Source: an uncultured Prevotella sp. (lineage in GTDB: Bacteria > Bacteroidota > Bacteroidia > Bacteroidales > Bacteroidaceae). From it: a stretch of DNA of 23,610 bases. The position numbers were made by a program, and so were the translations under genes. Location: NCBI GenBank assembly GCA_900553965.1, contig USFX01000012.1:1-23610 (forward strand). Reading direction: 5' to 3'. Position 1 is the stretch's first letter; every line of letters begins with the position of its first letter. The notes beneath the pieces were generated by a model. That model saw only the letters and a list, made by a program, of their open reading frames with translations, had not been told where the DNA came from and did no database searches. Below, one piece after another: positions 13,999-23,382 of the stretch.

Positions 13999-16068
13999 AT
14001 GATTGTTTGCATAGCAGAGAAACCAAGCGTGGCGCGTGACATCGCCCGTATCATCGGCGCCACGGCGTCGAAAGACGGATATATGGAAGGTAACGGCTAT
14101 CAGGTGACGTGGACCTTCGGTCATCTGTGTACGCTGAAGGAACCCAACGACTATACGGATGCGTGGAAGCGGTGGACGTTGAGCGCGCTGCCCATGATAC
14201 CCCAGCGCTTCGGAATAAAACTCATCGAAGACCAGGGCATCAAACGCCAGTTCGCCGTCATCGAACGCCTCATGCAGGCCGCCGACGGTATAATAAACTG
14301 CGGTGACGCCGGTCAGGAAGGTGAGCTCATCCAGCGATGGGTCATGCAGAAGGCCGGAGCGAAATGTCCCGTGCAGCGTCTGTGGATTTCGTCGATGACG
14401 GACGAGGCCATACGCGAGGGTTTCAATCAGCTCAAAGACCAGAAGGAATATCAGCTGCTCTATCTCGCAGGATTGAGCCGGGCCATCGGCGACTGGCTGC
14501 TGGGCATGAACGCGACGCGGCTCTACACGCTGAAATACGGCCAGAACCGTCAGGTGCTCAGCATCGGACGCGTCCAGACGCCAACGCTCGCGCTGATTGT
14601 CAACCGTCAGAAGGAGATTGAGAACTTCAAGCCCGAGCCTTACTGGATTCTGTCGACGGTCTATCGCGACACGACGTTCACGGCCACCAAGGGCAAGTTC
14701 CAGTCGAAGGAGGAGGGCGAACAGTCGTTTGCCGCCATCGCCGCCAAGCCGTTCACCGTGACCGACGTCCAGAAGAAGAACGGAACCGAGGCCCCGCCCC
14801 ATCTCTACGACCTGACCTCGCTGCAGGTGGACTGCAACAGGAAGTTCTCGATGAGCGCTGAGATGACGCTCAACACGATTCAGAGTCTATATGAGAAGAA
14901 GCTGACGACATATCCGCGTGTGGACACGCAGTTCTTGAGCGACGACATATACCCGAAGTGCGACGCCACGTTGCGCGGACTGCGCGGCTACGAACAGCTG
15001 ACCCAGCCGCTCGTCGGAACAAAGCTGAAGAAATCGAAGAAGGTCTTCGACTCGTCGAAAGTGACTGACCACCATGCCATCATACCGACCGGCGTGTCGG
15101 CCGTGAACCTCACCGACATGGAACGCCATGTCTACGATTTGGTCACGCGGCGCTTCATCAGCGTGTTCTATCCTGACTGCAAGTTCGCCACGACGACCGT
15201 CCTGGGAAAAGTGGAGGACATTGAGTTCAAGGTGACGGGAAAGACCATACTCGACGCCGGATGGCGCACGATCTACGCCAAGGACGTCAAGAGCCAGGCC
15301 GAAGAGGAAGAAACGAAGAAAGACGACGAGGAACGGACGCTGCCGCCGTTCGCCAAGGGCGAGAGCGGCCCGCACGCGCCCTGTCTGACGGAGAAATGGA
15401 CAACGCCGCCGAAGTTCTACACCGAGGCGCTGCTGCTGCGGGCAATGGAGACGGCGGGAAAGTTCGTCGAGGACGAAGAGCTGCGTGCCGCACTCAAAGA
15501 GAACGGCATCGGACGCCCGTCGTCACGTGCCAGCATCATCGAGACGCTCTTCAAGCGCCACTATATCAAGCGCGAACGGAAGAACCTCATCGCCACTCCG
15601 ACGGGCATCGAGCTCATCGACATCATACGTGAGGACTTGCTGAAGAGCTGCGAACTGACGGGTATATGGGAGAAGAAGCTGCGCGACATCGAACGCGGCA
15701 AGTATGACCCGGCTATGTTCGTGGAGGAACTGAAACATCAGGTCACCGCCATCGTGTCCGATGTGATGGGCGACAGCACTGCCCGCCGCATAACGATAAC
15801 CACGGAGGAAGACCTGAAGAAGAAGATGGCGCCGAAAGCGAAAACCGCTGCGAAGCCCGCAACAAAGACCATGACTAAGTCTGCAAAGGCCAAAGTCGTC
15901 CAGAGTGCCCAAGACTCCCAGCCTTCCCTTCTCTTCAAGCCCTCCCAAGAAAGCCCCGTCACTCCCCCAACGACCTGCCCCGTCTGCGGCGCCCCTGTCA
16001 TCAAAGGTAAGACGGCCTACGGATGTTCCCGCTGGAAAGAGGGTTGCACATGGCGGCTTCCGTTCTGA
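13999..16068 (+). CDS. topB: DNA topoisomerase III (type IA)
   Basis: A 689-residue type IA topoisomerase, which passes single strands through a transient nick to relax or decatenate DNA. The TOPRIM domain opens with IVCIAEKPSVARDIA and has the acidic motif GDAGQEGEL (D103, E107, E109). The active-site tyrosine is Y305 in TTYPRVDTQFL, followed by the HHAIIPTG motif and GIGRPSSRASIIETLFKR of the catalytic core. A Lys/Ala-rich linker (about 610-658) leads to a C4 zinc finger (C660, C663, C676, C683). The gene is preceded by the 9-bp-unit element, which ends 6 bp before the ATG and so lies across the ribosome-binding region. It is followed by a perfect hairpin at 16097. It is the last gene of the + strand run. 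Confidence 0.95.
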   Translation: MIVCIAEKPSVARDIARIIGATASKDGYMEGNGYQVTWTFGHLCTLKEPNDYTDAWKRWTLSALPMIPQRFGIKLIEDQGIKRQFAVIERLMQAADGIINCGDAGQEGELIQRWVMQKAGAKCPVQRLWISSMTDEAIREGFNQLKDQKEYQLLYLAGLSRAIGDWLLGMNATRLYTLKYGQNRQVLSIGRVQTPTLALIVNRQKEIENFKPEPYWILSTVYRDTTFTATKGKFQSKEEGEQSFAAIAAKPFTVTDVQKKNGTEAPPHLYDLTSLQVDCNRKFSMSAEMTLNTIQSLYEKKLTTYPRVDTQFLSDDIYPKCDATLRGLRGYEQLTQPLVGTKLKKSKKVFDSSKVTDHHAIIPTGVSAVNLTDMERHVYDLVTRRFISVFYPDCKFATTTVLGKVEDIEFKVTGKTILDAGWRTIYAKDVKSQAEEEETKKDDEERTLPPFAKGESGPHAPCLTEKWTTPPKFYTEALLLRAMETAGKFVEDEELRAALKENGIGRPSSRASIIETLFKRHYIKRERKNLIATPTGIELIDIIREDLLKSCELTGIWEKKLRDIERGKYDPAMFVEELKHQVTAIVSDVMGDSTARRITITTEEDLKKKMAPKAKTAAKPATKTMTKSAKAKVVQSAQDSQPSLLFKPSQESPVTPPTTCPVCGAPVIKGKTAYGCSRWKEGCTWRLPF

Positions 16069-16096
16069 GACGACATAGACATATTATAATATAATA

Positions 16097-16138
16097 GCGA
16101 AGAGCCCTGTTACCGATTGAGGTAACAGGGCTCTTCGC
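16097..16138. terminator. Bidirectional intrinsic terminator
   Basis: A perfect 18-bp stem (16097-16114 with 16121-16138, arms starting GCGAAGAGCCC) with a GATTGA loop lies between the convergent topB and T9SS genes. AT-rich, T-containing sequence flanks it on both sides, so it can act on either strand. Confidence 0.85.
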
Positions 16139-16160
16139 AGTTATTATTCCCAACCCTCAC

Positions 16161-16210
16161 CCTCAAAAGCATATCCAGCTCCCTCCCTTCGGGAGGATTG
16201 GGGTGGGTCT
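16161..16210 (-). repeat. Dispersed ~50-bp C/G-rich repeat, copy 2
   Basis: On the - strand this matches 10891-10940 at 40 of 50 positions, including the small hairpin with GGGAGG arms (CCTCCCTTCGGGAGG, 16182-16196). It lies in the short convergent intergenic region between the terminator and the stop codon of the - strand T9SS gene. Confidence 0.8.
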
Positions 16211-16240
16211 TAGGGTTTGGGTTTGTTTATCTTCCCTTCC

Positions 16241-19200
16241 TTACTTCACAATCACCTTACGTATCGTTCCGTCGCTCATGCGGACGATATTGATTCCCTT
16301 GGCGGGAGCCGTTATCGTCTGGCCAGCGGCGTTGTAACGTATAACCTCTGTCGCGTTGCTGTCTGTGGCGATAACGCCCTCGATGTCGGAAGTGTTTGTT
16401 ATCTTCGTCTTGGCAACATTGATGACAGTACCGTTGTTGGCATCAATCATCATACAGATGACATTGCTGTTCAGAATCTCGTTGACCGCAGGCTTGCCGA
16501 ACTCGATGTTGGCCGTATAAGTCTCGCCGCTGGTGATGGTGGTCGGGATATAGCCTGTTGTTCCGAAATAAGAACCGACCTGAGCGCGCACCACGTCGTT
16601 GTGGTTATATACGACATACTCCTGTCCGAGCGTGCCGCCCTTGCCCCATTCGCCGAGACCTTCGGACTCGTCGTTGGAGAAGTAGTTGTGCTGATAGCCG
16701 GGCAGACCGTCCTCGGAGATGATGAAGAAGAGACCGATGTTCTGCTTCTGCAGGTTCATGGCAAACTTGGAGGTCACAGTGGTCTTCACCTTCTGTGCTG
16801 CCTCGTCAAAACCTGCAGTCACGCCAAGATCGGCATCAGCGTCGGTGTCGAACTCCTTCTGCACGAGGTCGAACCAGCAGTCGCCTGTCGGAGAGGTGAA
16901 GCTGTAGCTTGTCTTGCCTGCGTTGATGCTTGCGTACATAGGATTTCCTATCGTCTCACCGCGCTGGACCTTGGCCGACGGTGCTCCGGCGAGGCCGAGG
17001 AACTTGTTGACATACGATGACATGCCGCTCTCATAGTTGTCGCCTGTGTAGACGTGGTAGCCGGCCATGATCACCTTGTCGCCATAGATGCGTTCGAGGT
17101 TCTCCCATGCGAGGTGGCCTTTGGGACAGTTGCCGCAGTCCTGACCGGTCATCTCCTCAACGATGACGCGCTTGACTGGCTGGAAGGCGAGGTCCTTGAC
17201 GGTGTAGCGGATGGTGTCGAACTTGTCGTCGAGCTGCACGCGGATGGCGAAAGAGTTGATTTCACCTATCGTGAGGGGCAGCTCCTTGGCGAAGGAGAAT
17301 TCGTAGCGGTCGCCCTTCTTCAGCGACAGGCCGCTCTCGGAAATCTCGTCGACGACGTTGTTGGCAGCGTCGAGCAGCTTGATGTTGGCCGTTGTATATG
17401 TCAGAGTCTCGGAATTGGCAATCACGCGGCCCTCAATCTTATGACCGGTCTGGCCCACAACGGTGGTTGCGGAAGTCAGAGCGGTGAGGAAACCGTTGTC
17501 GCGGATAACCTTGATATTGTCCACAAAGACGATGCTCTGGTTCTCGTTCTCATTGACGAAAGCCACATAGATGCTCTTGCCGGCATACTTGTCCAGCGGG
17601 AAAGAGTATGTCGTCCAGTCGCCGGCAAGATTATCCTCGCTCTTGCCGGGCAGAACAACTTCGTTCATTACGACCTCACCGTTGGCGCGGATATTGTCAA
17701 CCTCGGTCTTGGTGAGATAGTTTATCTCCCGTTCCGAAGCATATACGATGACCTTCAGCTTGTCCTGTTTGTAGGAGCGGAAGCCCTGGCTCTGGAACTC
17801 CAGACGGCACTTGGCGTCAGGGATGTATATCTGCGGCGTCATCATCCAGTCGTCAGACTTGCCGGCGGGATTGTAGGCCGATGTCGAACCGGCGGCGAAA
17901 TCATAATTGTTATCGTCGTGCATGGGTATCCACGGATAGTTGTCGCCATCGTGGAAAGTGTAGCCCTGCATCTCTTCGTTGGGCGTGTTGTGGTCACCCT
18001 CGTAGAGCAGCATGCCGTTGAGGCCGTTGGCGAAGTCCTCCTTGTACATCAGAGTGTCGTCGTTCACGATGATGCGCTCATACTGGCCTTCGTAGTTCAC
18101 CTCGTAACGCTCGTTGGCATTGTCGCCATTGAGGTCGGTCACAGAACCGGCGGCCAGCACAACCTTGTAGTCGGTGTTGAGGAAGAGATACTGGGTCGTA
18201 GCAGAATAGATGAGCATCTGGTTGTCCTTGACAGCCACGCTGAGGTTTGCCAAGGCCGCTTCTTCGCCACTGCGGTAGAGCGAAGCGGAAGCCTTGTCGG
18301 TCAGGGCGATGTTGGTGTCGAACGTGAGGAGCATCGGGTTTGTGGTTGCGTTTATCTGCGACACGCTGCTGCCATTTTCGGGAGATACCGTAACAACCTT
18401 GACGGGAGATGCGCCGCGTCCTGTGTAGGTCAGTGTTATCTCGTCGTTGACGCGTGTTTCGTCAGCCTTGAGGGCAATGGTGCCAGCGGGAATGGTGAAG
18501 GTGTACTTCTTTCCGTCCTCAAGCGAGAGCGTACGGAAGCCCACTGTTACGATCTTGTCTGACGATGAAGTCGTGGCAAACGATATGACGCGGCCCACAG
18601 AGTTGCCGTTCTCGTCGACAAACTTGATGTCACCCGTGCTTCCCTTGACCACCACGTCGCGCGGGAAGGTGACGGTGACGGTCTTCATCTTGGAGAAAGA
18701 TGCGCCCGAAGCCGGGGTCACACTGTAGTTGGCGAGCAGGTTGACCTTGGCTGCGGCCTCGGTGAACGTCTCGTTCATCTGGAGCGTGTAGCTGACGTAG
18801 GGGTCGGGGAAGGCTGCCAGCACTTTGCCGTCACCTGACACGCCTATGGCCGTACCGGTATTGTCGAAGCCAGACTTTGCGTAGAAGTCCATGCCGTAGG
18901 CGCTCTTCAGCAAATCGTCCATGGCATACCAGAACTTTCCGACATGTACATAGAGTGAGCGCACGGGAGTGTTGCTTGGCGTAGCGCCAAAGACAATGCC
19001 GTTGTTGTCGACGATGAAGCAGCTGATGTCACGTATTTCCTGGTCCTCGAAGAACTCGATTTCCTTCGTTTCCATGTTATATAGGAACGGAACCGTAGTT
19101 TCGTCCGACGTCCCATTCCGCAGGGCTGCGCTACCGGCTACCCACTTGCCGTTGGGGCTGAACGTTCCATCGGCAGCCAGAAGAAGCGGATTCCACGGTG

Positions 19201-19921
19201 TTCCGTCGGCATTGAAACCTATCTTTGAGTATGTTTGGGTCTGACGGTCGTAGATGAAATCGAGCGTATTCCATGTGTAGCTGAAGTCCACCGTGCCGAG
19301 TATATAGCGTCCGTCGGACGAAATGCTTGTGTAGCGGACCATGCGTGCGGTCTCGCCTGCTGAGCCGACGGTGGGGCGTCCCGGGGTCTCTACTGTCTGC
19401 ATGGTGGTGAGATCCCACAGCATGGGATACTCGCCGTAGTTCTCGGCGCTTCCAGTGTAACTGTACATACGGCCCACAGCCCAGTGGCCGTCGGGTGTCA
19501 CGGCCTCGGCGCGGCCTCCCTGCCATCCGGAAGGGATGGGCAGGCTGGTCCATCCGGCGGCCTTGCTCCATACGGCCGGCACACCGTTGTATGTTCCGAC
19601 CACGACCCCGTTGTCACTCACGTCACCTGCCGTACATTCCAGCGGCAGTTCCAGATCGTCTTCAAGACCGAGCGTGGTAATCTCGCCTGTCTGCACATTG
19701 GTCAGACGGGCGTTGGTGTAGCGTGAGCCGTCGGTGGGACTCGTGCCGTAGGACACCATCCAGACACCGTTGTCGGAAAGCGACTGTACGCATGACTGGT
19801 CACGGAAGTTGTAGACATCGAGCTTCGGCTCGGCCACGGTCTGGGCGTTAATGTGGCCGCAGACGAGCGAGGAGGCTCCGACGACTGCTATGAGCAGTGT
19901 TTTCAGATTGTTTCTAATCAT
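16241..19921 (-). CDS. Modular T9SS substrate: HAF-like repeats, Ig-like domains, cleaved-adhesin-like domain, Omp28-like thioredoxin fold
   Basis: A 1226-residue secreted protein. Residues 1-26 form a signal peptide (cleavage near INA-Q). Residues about 40-390 carry repeated SDNGVVVG, TPDGHWAVG, SSDGRYILG and SPNGKWVAG motifs, like HAF/propeller-type extracellular repeats. Two Ig-like (Big_5/SbsA type) domains follow (about 395-505 and 509-620). A choice-of-anchor-J or cleaved-adhesin-like beta domain spans about 625-805 (YKEDFANGLNGM ... IVFVDNIKVI). The region from about 915 to 1170 resembles Omp28-related proteins with a thioredoxin-like CGNC motif (C929, C932). The last ~40 residues, with VIRYNAAGQTI and GINIVRMSDG, fit a T9SS type A sorting tail, so export through type IX secretion is expected. 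The function is unknown. It lies 124 bp downstream of the other T9SS gene, separated by a hairpin, with no promoter box seen in the gap. Confidence 0.85.
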   Translation of the reverse strand: MIRNNLKTLLIAVVGASSLVCGHINAQTVAEPKLDVYNFRDQSCVQSLSDNGVWMVSYGTSPTDGSRYTNARLTNVQTGEITTLGLEDDLELPLECTAGDVSDNGVVVGTYNGVPAVWSKAAGWTSLPIPSGWQGGRAEAVTPDGHWAVGRMYSYTGSAENYGEYPMLWDLTTMQTVETPGRPTVGSAGETARMVRYTSISSDGRYILGTVDFSYTWNTLDFIYDRQTQTYSKIGFNADGTPWNPLLLAADGTFSPNGKWVAGSAALRNGTSDETTVPFLYNMETKEIEFFEDQEIRDISCFIVDNNGIVFGATPSNTPVRSLYVHVGKFWYAMDDLLKSAYGMDFYAKSGFDNTGTAIGVSGDGKVLAAFPDPYVSYTLQMNETFTEAAAKVNLLANYSVTPASGASFSKMKTVTVTFPRDVVVKGSTGDIKFVDENGNSVGRVISFATTSSSDKIVTVGFRTLSLEDGKKYTFTIPAGTIALKADETRVNDEITLTYTGRGASPVKVVTVSPENGSSVSQINATTNPMLLTFDTNIALTDKASASLYRSGEEAALANLSVAVKDNQMLIYSATTQYLFLNTDYKVVLAAGSVTDLNGDNANERYEVNYEGQYERIIVNDDTLMYKEDFANGLNGMLLYEGDHNTPNEEMQGYTFHDGDNYPWIPMHDDNNYDFAAGSTSAYNPAGKSDDWMMTPQIYIPDAKCRLEFQSQGFRSYKQDKLKVIVYASEREINYLTKTEVDNIRANGEVVMNEVVLPGKSEDNLAGDWTTYSFPLDKYAGKSIYVAFVNENENQSIVFVDNIKVIRDNGFLTALTSATTVVGQTGHKIEGRVIANSETLTYTTANIKLLDAANNVVDEISESGLSLKKGDRYEFSFAKELPLTIGEINSFAIRVQLDDKFDTIRYTVKDLAFQPVKRVIVEEMTGQDCGNCPKGHLAWENLERIYGDKVIMAGYHVYTGDNYESGMSSYVNKFLGLAGAPSAKVQRGETIGNPMYASINAGKTSYSFTSPTGDCWFDLVQKEFDTDADADLGVTAGFDEAAQKVKTTVTSKFAMNLQKQNIGLFFIISEDGLPGYQHNYFSNDESEGLGEWGKGGTLGQEYVVYNHNDVVRAQVGSYFGTTGYIPTTITSGETYTANIEFGKPAVNEILNSNVICMMIDANNGTVINVAKTKITNTSDIEGVIATDSNATEVIRYNAAGQTITAPAKGINIVRMSDGTIRKVIVK

Positions 19922-19969
19922 ACTTCTGTTTGTTACTTGATTGTTATTTTTGTCTGTTCTTTATTTAAC

Positions 19970-20004
19970 CGACAATGGCCCACAATGATTGTGGGCCGTT
20001 GTCG
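19970..20004 (-). terminator. Hairpin between the two T9SS genes, terminator or attenuator
   Basis: The 17-bp arms (19970-19986 and 19988-20004, CGACAATGGCCCACAAT type) differ at one position. On the - strand the stem is followed by an A/T-mixed sequence rather than a clean T-run, so termination may be partial. Partial read-through would fit the absence of a visible promoter for the downstream gene. Confidence 0.7.
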
Positions 20005-20045
20005 ATTGGTTGTTTCCTGTCAGCAGGAAGGGATGACCGGAGTCA

Positions 20046-23000
20046 TTATCGGATGATGACCTTCTTGCCGTTGATGATGTACATGCCCTTGGCGAGCTTG
20101 CCGACAGCCTCTGCGTCAGCGTTCTTCAAGAGCTGCGTTCCATTGATGCTGTAGACGCTGACCTTGCCGCCTTCGGCAGAAACGAGTCTGTTGATGCCGT
20201 CGGTTCCGATGACATAGACGAATACGAGGTCGGTCTCGTTGACATTCCTGTCATCATCGTCGTAGGTGAGTGCGCCTGCGGGGATAGTCAGGGTGTAAGT
20301 ACCGTTGGCAGTGATGGCTCCGCCGGAGAGAACGATGGTTATCACGTTCCAGTCAGGTATGTCATTGTCTATCTCCAGAGTTGCTGCATAGCTGTTGCCC
20401 TTGTCGTCAACCAGAGTAGGCTCGGCTGTGTCTGTCTTGCCGACGCTGCTGTTGTTAGGCAGTGTGACGATGATCTTGGCCGGTATCTCGGTTACGGTAC
20501 CTGCTGCGGGAGTCAGCTCGACCACGAGCGGTTTGGCCGGAGCCTTGACTTCGTATGTGACGGATGCCGCTTTGCTGTATCCGCCGTCAAACTGTTCTCC
20601 GAGAACGAAGAAGTCGGCGGGTACTTCGATGTTATATACCCCTGGGGTTGTTACAGGTTGTGCGAATGTGATTGTAGCTCCGATATAAGGTCCCCACTGG
20701 TCTTTCGGATCCTCCTGATAGGCAACATCGTCCTCGCTGAACTCTGCGATGAGTTCACGGGTGGTTCTGTTGTATACCTTTATCTTTTCGTAGTTGTTCC
20801 AGTTGGCACTTATTGCTCCGTTCTCGCCATATGTGAATGTGATGGTGCTGATGCTTTCAAGAGTGGTTCCGTCTGCAGGCGAAATTGTGACCTCGGGCTT
20901 GTTGAATTCTGACACGAAGTCTATTTGGAACCATACACCGTCTTCATATCCGAGAATTGTACCCAGTCCGTTCTGTGTCTTGTTGAGTGCACGGCCTTCA
21001 TCATCCTTAGCAAATACGTTGACGCTGAACTCATTGAAGTTGTCTATTACATATTGGGGAATGGCTACAGTCCAAACCGTACGGTCGTCGTTGGGCGTGA
21101 CCTCGCAGTCCATGCTTGTTCCGTTGCCGGTGTTGACAACGGCTGTCATTGTCACGGGGGCACTGAATTCCACCGTGTGCAAGTTGTCTTCCTTGGAAGC
21201 GATAGCGATTTTCTCGCTAATGTCCGTCACCATGACCACGTCGCTGTAGACGTAAGCCTTCTTTGCACCGTGAATGATGAACTCGGCCGCGCCTACGGTA
21301 GGCTCTGCGCCTCTCTTTTCAGCCTCGCTACGCCATGCCTTGAGCGTGAACTTATAGTCCTTGCCATCCTCGAAAGCCTCGTCATGCCAGGTGATGGTGA
21401 AACCATCCTCCTGCGGTCCCATGAGATAGCTGGACTTGACGAATTCGTTGTCGGGATCGGCGATGCCTCTTATCTCATATTCGGCATAACCGATTTCGCA
21501 GTCCTTGTTGGTCTTGAGCGTAGAAGTGGTTCCACGGGTGAGCGTGGCGATGGTTCCGTCAATCATGTTGACGTCGCCGTCCTCACTGTGCCATATCATG
21601 CTCTCGATGCTGAAAGCGGCGGCGGTGCGGCCGGTGGTGGTGAATGTCTTCGTGAAATCGTCAAATGCCTTAGCTTCCACAGCCGGTGTGAGTCCGTCGG
21701 GACGCTCCACGCCGGTCAGTGTCACGGTCACGTCGGTGTTGGCGTCGATGGAGACGTTGGGAACGGGGATGAGGATAATCCGTGCGTTCTCGTCATCTTC
21801 ATCCGGTGTTATGGTCAGCTCGGAGAGGCTGATGTTGCGTACGGTCTCCACACCGCCGCTGACATATTTCATCTCTACGCCGCTGAATGTGGCCTTGCTG
21901 CCGGCCTCACTAAGCCAAAGCGCGATGTTCTTCGTGTCGTTGTCGATGACGCCTGTAGCTCCGCCCTCAGTGGTCCAGTCGCTCATGGGAGTGTAGACCA
22001 CATCCTCGAAGGTGTACTGATAGAAGAAAGAGCCGAGGTTTCCTGAGCCGTTGCCGTAGGCATAGTTGCCGTCCATGTCCTTGACGTTGTAGATGCTGAG
22101 CGTCATTGTTTTATAGTACTCACCTGATGCAACCATATCCTTCGCGCGGCGCAACTTGTTCTTGAGGTTGACAATGAGCATGTTGCTCATCAACGCCGTG
22201 GGGATTATGGTTTCTGAATATGCTTCGTTCGGGTCATCTGCCTCCATGTTTCCGTAGGTCAGTCTGACGGTAGGCCTGTTTTCTTCCGTCAGGTTGACAT
22301 CGCCGTTGAAGGTGAGCGTCACGATACCGGAATTGTCGTCAGACATATAGTATGACTTGAATACCGTCATTGCCGGGTCGCCGTCGGGTGTGTTTGACGA
22401 GCTTATGATCTGAAGCGGCATCTTGCCGGCCTTATATGTGACCTCGATTATGCCCGTACCGTTGTAGAGTTTCTTCAGGTCTGCCGTGGGAGCTACGTTG
22501 TTGAACTTGAGTTTTATGCCGTCACCGGCTTTCAGGCGGCCGTCCTTGTAGTACTGGTTGAGCTGGTCTTTTATGTCGACATTCACGTATGCGCCGCGTA
22601 CGTTGGCTGATACAGTCTCCGTTGCGCTTCCGGCAGTCAGTTCCACCGCTCCTACGCTCACGTTCTGATTGAACTGCAAGTTCACGATGCCGGAACCGGC
22701 ATTGAAGAGGCTTCCGTCGGCAGGGTCAATGTTCTTGAGTTCGAGCGGCTCTGCCTCGGTGAGGAACTTGAAGAGCATGTCGGCCGCGTTCATCATGAAG
22801 TTGTTACCTACATAATAAGTCCTGCCGGCCTCACATTCGAATGTGTAGGCCTTGTTCTGAAAGTCGCCGTTGAACTCGGGGGATATGCTGTTGTCCATCG
22901 TCGTGAATGTAGCATCGGTATAGACGGCATAATTGGTTTGGCCGAGTGAGAATGTTCCGTTGGACGGGGCAGTGAAAATGCCGTAGAACGCCTTGTAGGC

Positions 23001-23159
23001 ATCTACGTGATACGTCTGTCCGCTCTCGAAAATCCATGGGTCTTCTTTTGTTCCGGAGCCTTCAGCATTGGCTGTCATGACGCTGCCAAAGGCAAACATC
23101 ATCACGAGCATCAGTGCGTTGAGCGCCCAATTCTTAGTAAGTAAAAGTTTTGTTTGCAT
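20046..23159 (-). CDS. Large T9SS-exported Ig-like repeat protein
   Basis: A 1037-residue protein with a signal peptide (hydrophobic core about 12-27, cleavage near ANA-E, residue 32). No catalytic motif is recognised. The body is a chain of beta-rich modules: an N-terminal jelly-roll-like segment (about 33-130), a Big_5-like module opening with LKNIDPADGSLF (from about 136), several less clear modules, then two clear Ig-like modules (about 752-850 starting KPEVTISPADGTT, and about 872-985 starting LVVELTPAAG). These share the PADG opening and the Y-x-L-x-I-PAG closing with Ig modules of the downstream gene, so the two are partly homologous. The last 40 residues, with VSVYSINGTQLL and LAKGMYIINGKKVIIR, match a T9SS type A sorting domain. 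Its role is probably structural or adhesive at the cell surface, by inference. A TACCTTTG box lies about 70 bp upstream. Confidence 0.83.
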   Translation of the reverse strand: MQTKLLLTKNWALNALMLVMMFAFGSVMTANAEGSGTKEDPWIFESGQTYHVDAYKAFYGIFTAPSNGTFSLGQTNYAVYTDATFTTMDNSISPEFNGDFQNKAYTFECEAGRTYYVGNNFMMNAADMLFKFLTEAEPLELKNIDPADGSLFNAGSGIVNLQFNQNVSVGAVELTAGSATETVSANVRGAYVNVDIKDQLNQYYKDGRLKAGDGIKLKFNNVAPTADLKKLYNGTGIIEVTYKAGKMPLQIISSSNTPDGDPAMTVFKSYYMSDDNSGIVTLTFNGDVNLTEENRPTVRLTYGNMEADDPNEAYSETIIPTALMSNMLIVNLKNKLRRAKDMVASGEYYKTMTLSIYNVKDMDGNYAYGNGSGNLGSFFYQYTFEDVVYTPMSDWTTEGGATGVIDNDTKNIALWLSEAGSKATFSGVEMKYVSGGVETVRNISLSELTITPDEDDENARIILIPVPNVSIDANTDVTVTLTGVERPDGLTPAVEAKAFDDFTKTFTTTGRTAAAFSIESMIWHSEDGDVNMIDGTIATLTRGTTSTLKTNKDCEIGYAEYEIRGIADPDNEFVKSSYLMGPQEDGFTITWHDEAFEDGKDYKFTLKAWRSEAEKRGAEPTVGAAEFIIHGAKKAYVYSDVVMVTDISEKIAIASKEDNLHTVEFSAPVTMTAVVNTGNGTSMDCEVTPNDDRTVWTVAIPQYVIDNFNEFSVNVFAKDDEGRALNKTQNGLGTILGYEDGVWFQIDFVSEFNKPEVTISPADGTTLESISTITFTYGENGAISANWNNYEKIKVYNRTTRELIAEFSEDDVAYQEDPKDQWGPYIGATITFAQPVTTPGVYNIEVPADFFVLGEQFDGGYSKAASVTYEVKAPAKPLVVELTPAAGTVTEIPAKIIVTLPNNSSVGKTDTAEPTLVDDKGNSYAATLEIDNDIPDWNVITIVLSGGAITANGTYTLTIPAGALTYDDDDRNVNETDLVFVYVIGTDGINRLVSAEGGKVSVYSINGTQLLKNADAEAVGKLAKGMYIINGKKVIIR

Positions 23160-23229
23160 AAAAATATGTTTGTTAATTAATGTATATGAACTATGATATT
23201 ATACTGTCAGCCAGTTTAATGTATTGCGA

Positions 23230-23237
23230 CAAAGGTA
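23230..23237 (-). promoter_or_regulatory. Bacteroidetes -7 promoter box (TACCTTTG on the - strand)
   Basis: CAAAGGTA on the + strand reads TACCTTTG on the - strand, an exact TAnnTTTG match. It would give a leader of about 65 nt before the ATG at 23159. The -33 region is T-rich but lacks a clear TTTG. Confidence 0.55.
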
Positions 23238-23382
23238 CGGATTATTTGCGAAATAAAAGTTTCTGCCACTTACTTTTTTCGTTTTTTATCTCAAAAAGTT
23301 TCACTTTATGTCATTGATGCCGCTGATTTTGAATAGATTGTCGATATTCATACGGCTGTTGATGACATACCGTCAGGCGTGG

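Noticed and set aside
17054..18562. 502-codon open frame on the + strand, with others at 16217-17020 and 20925-22046
   Set aside because: They lie antisense to the T9SS protein genes, have no signal peptide or family motif, and reflect codon bias of the real - strand genes.
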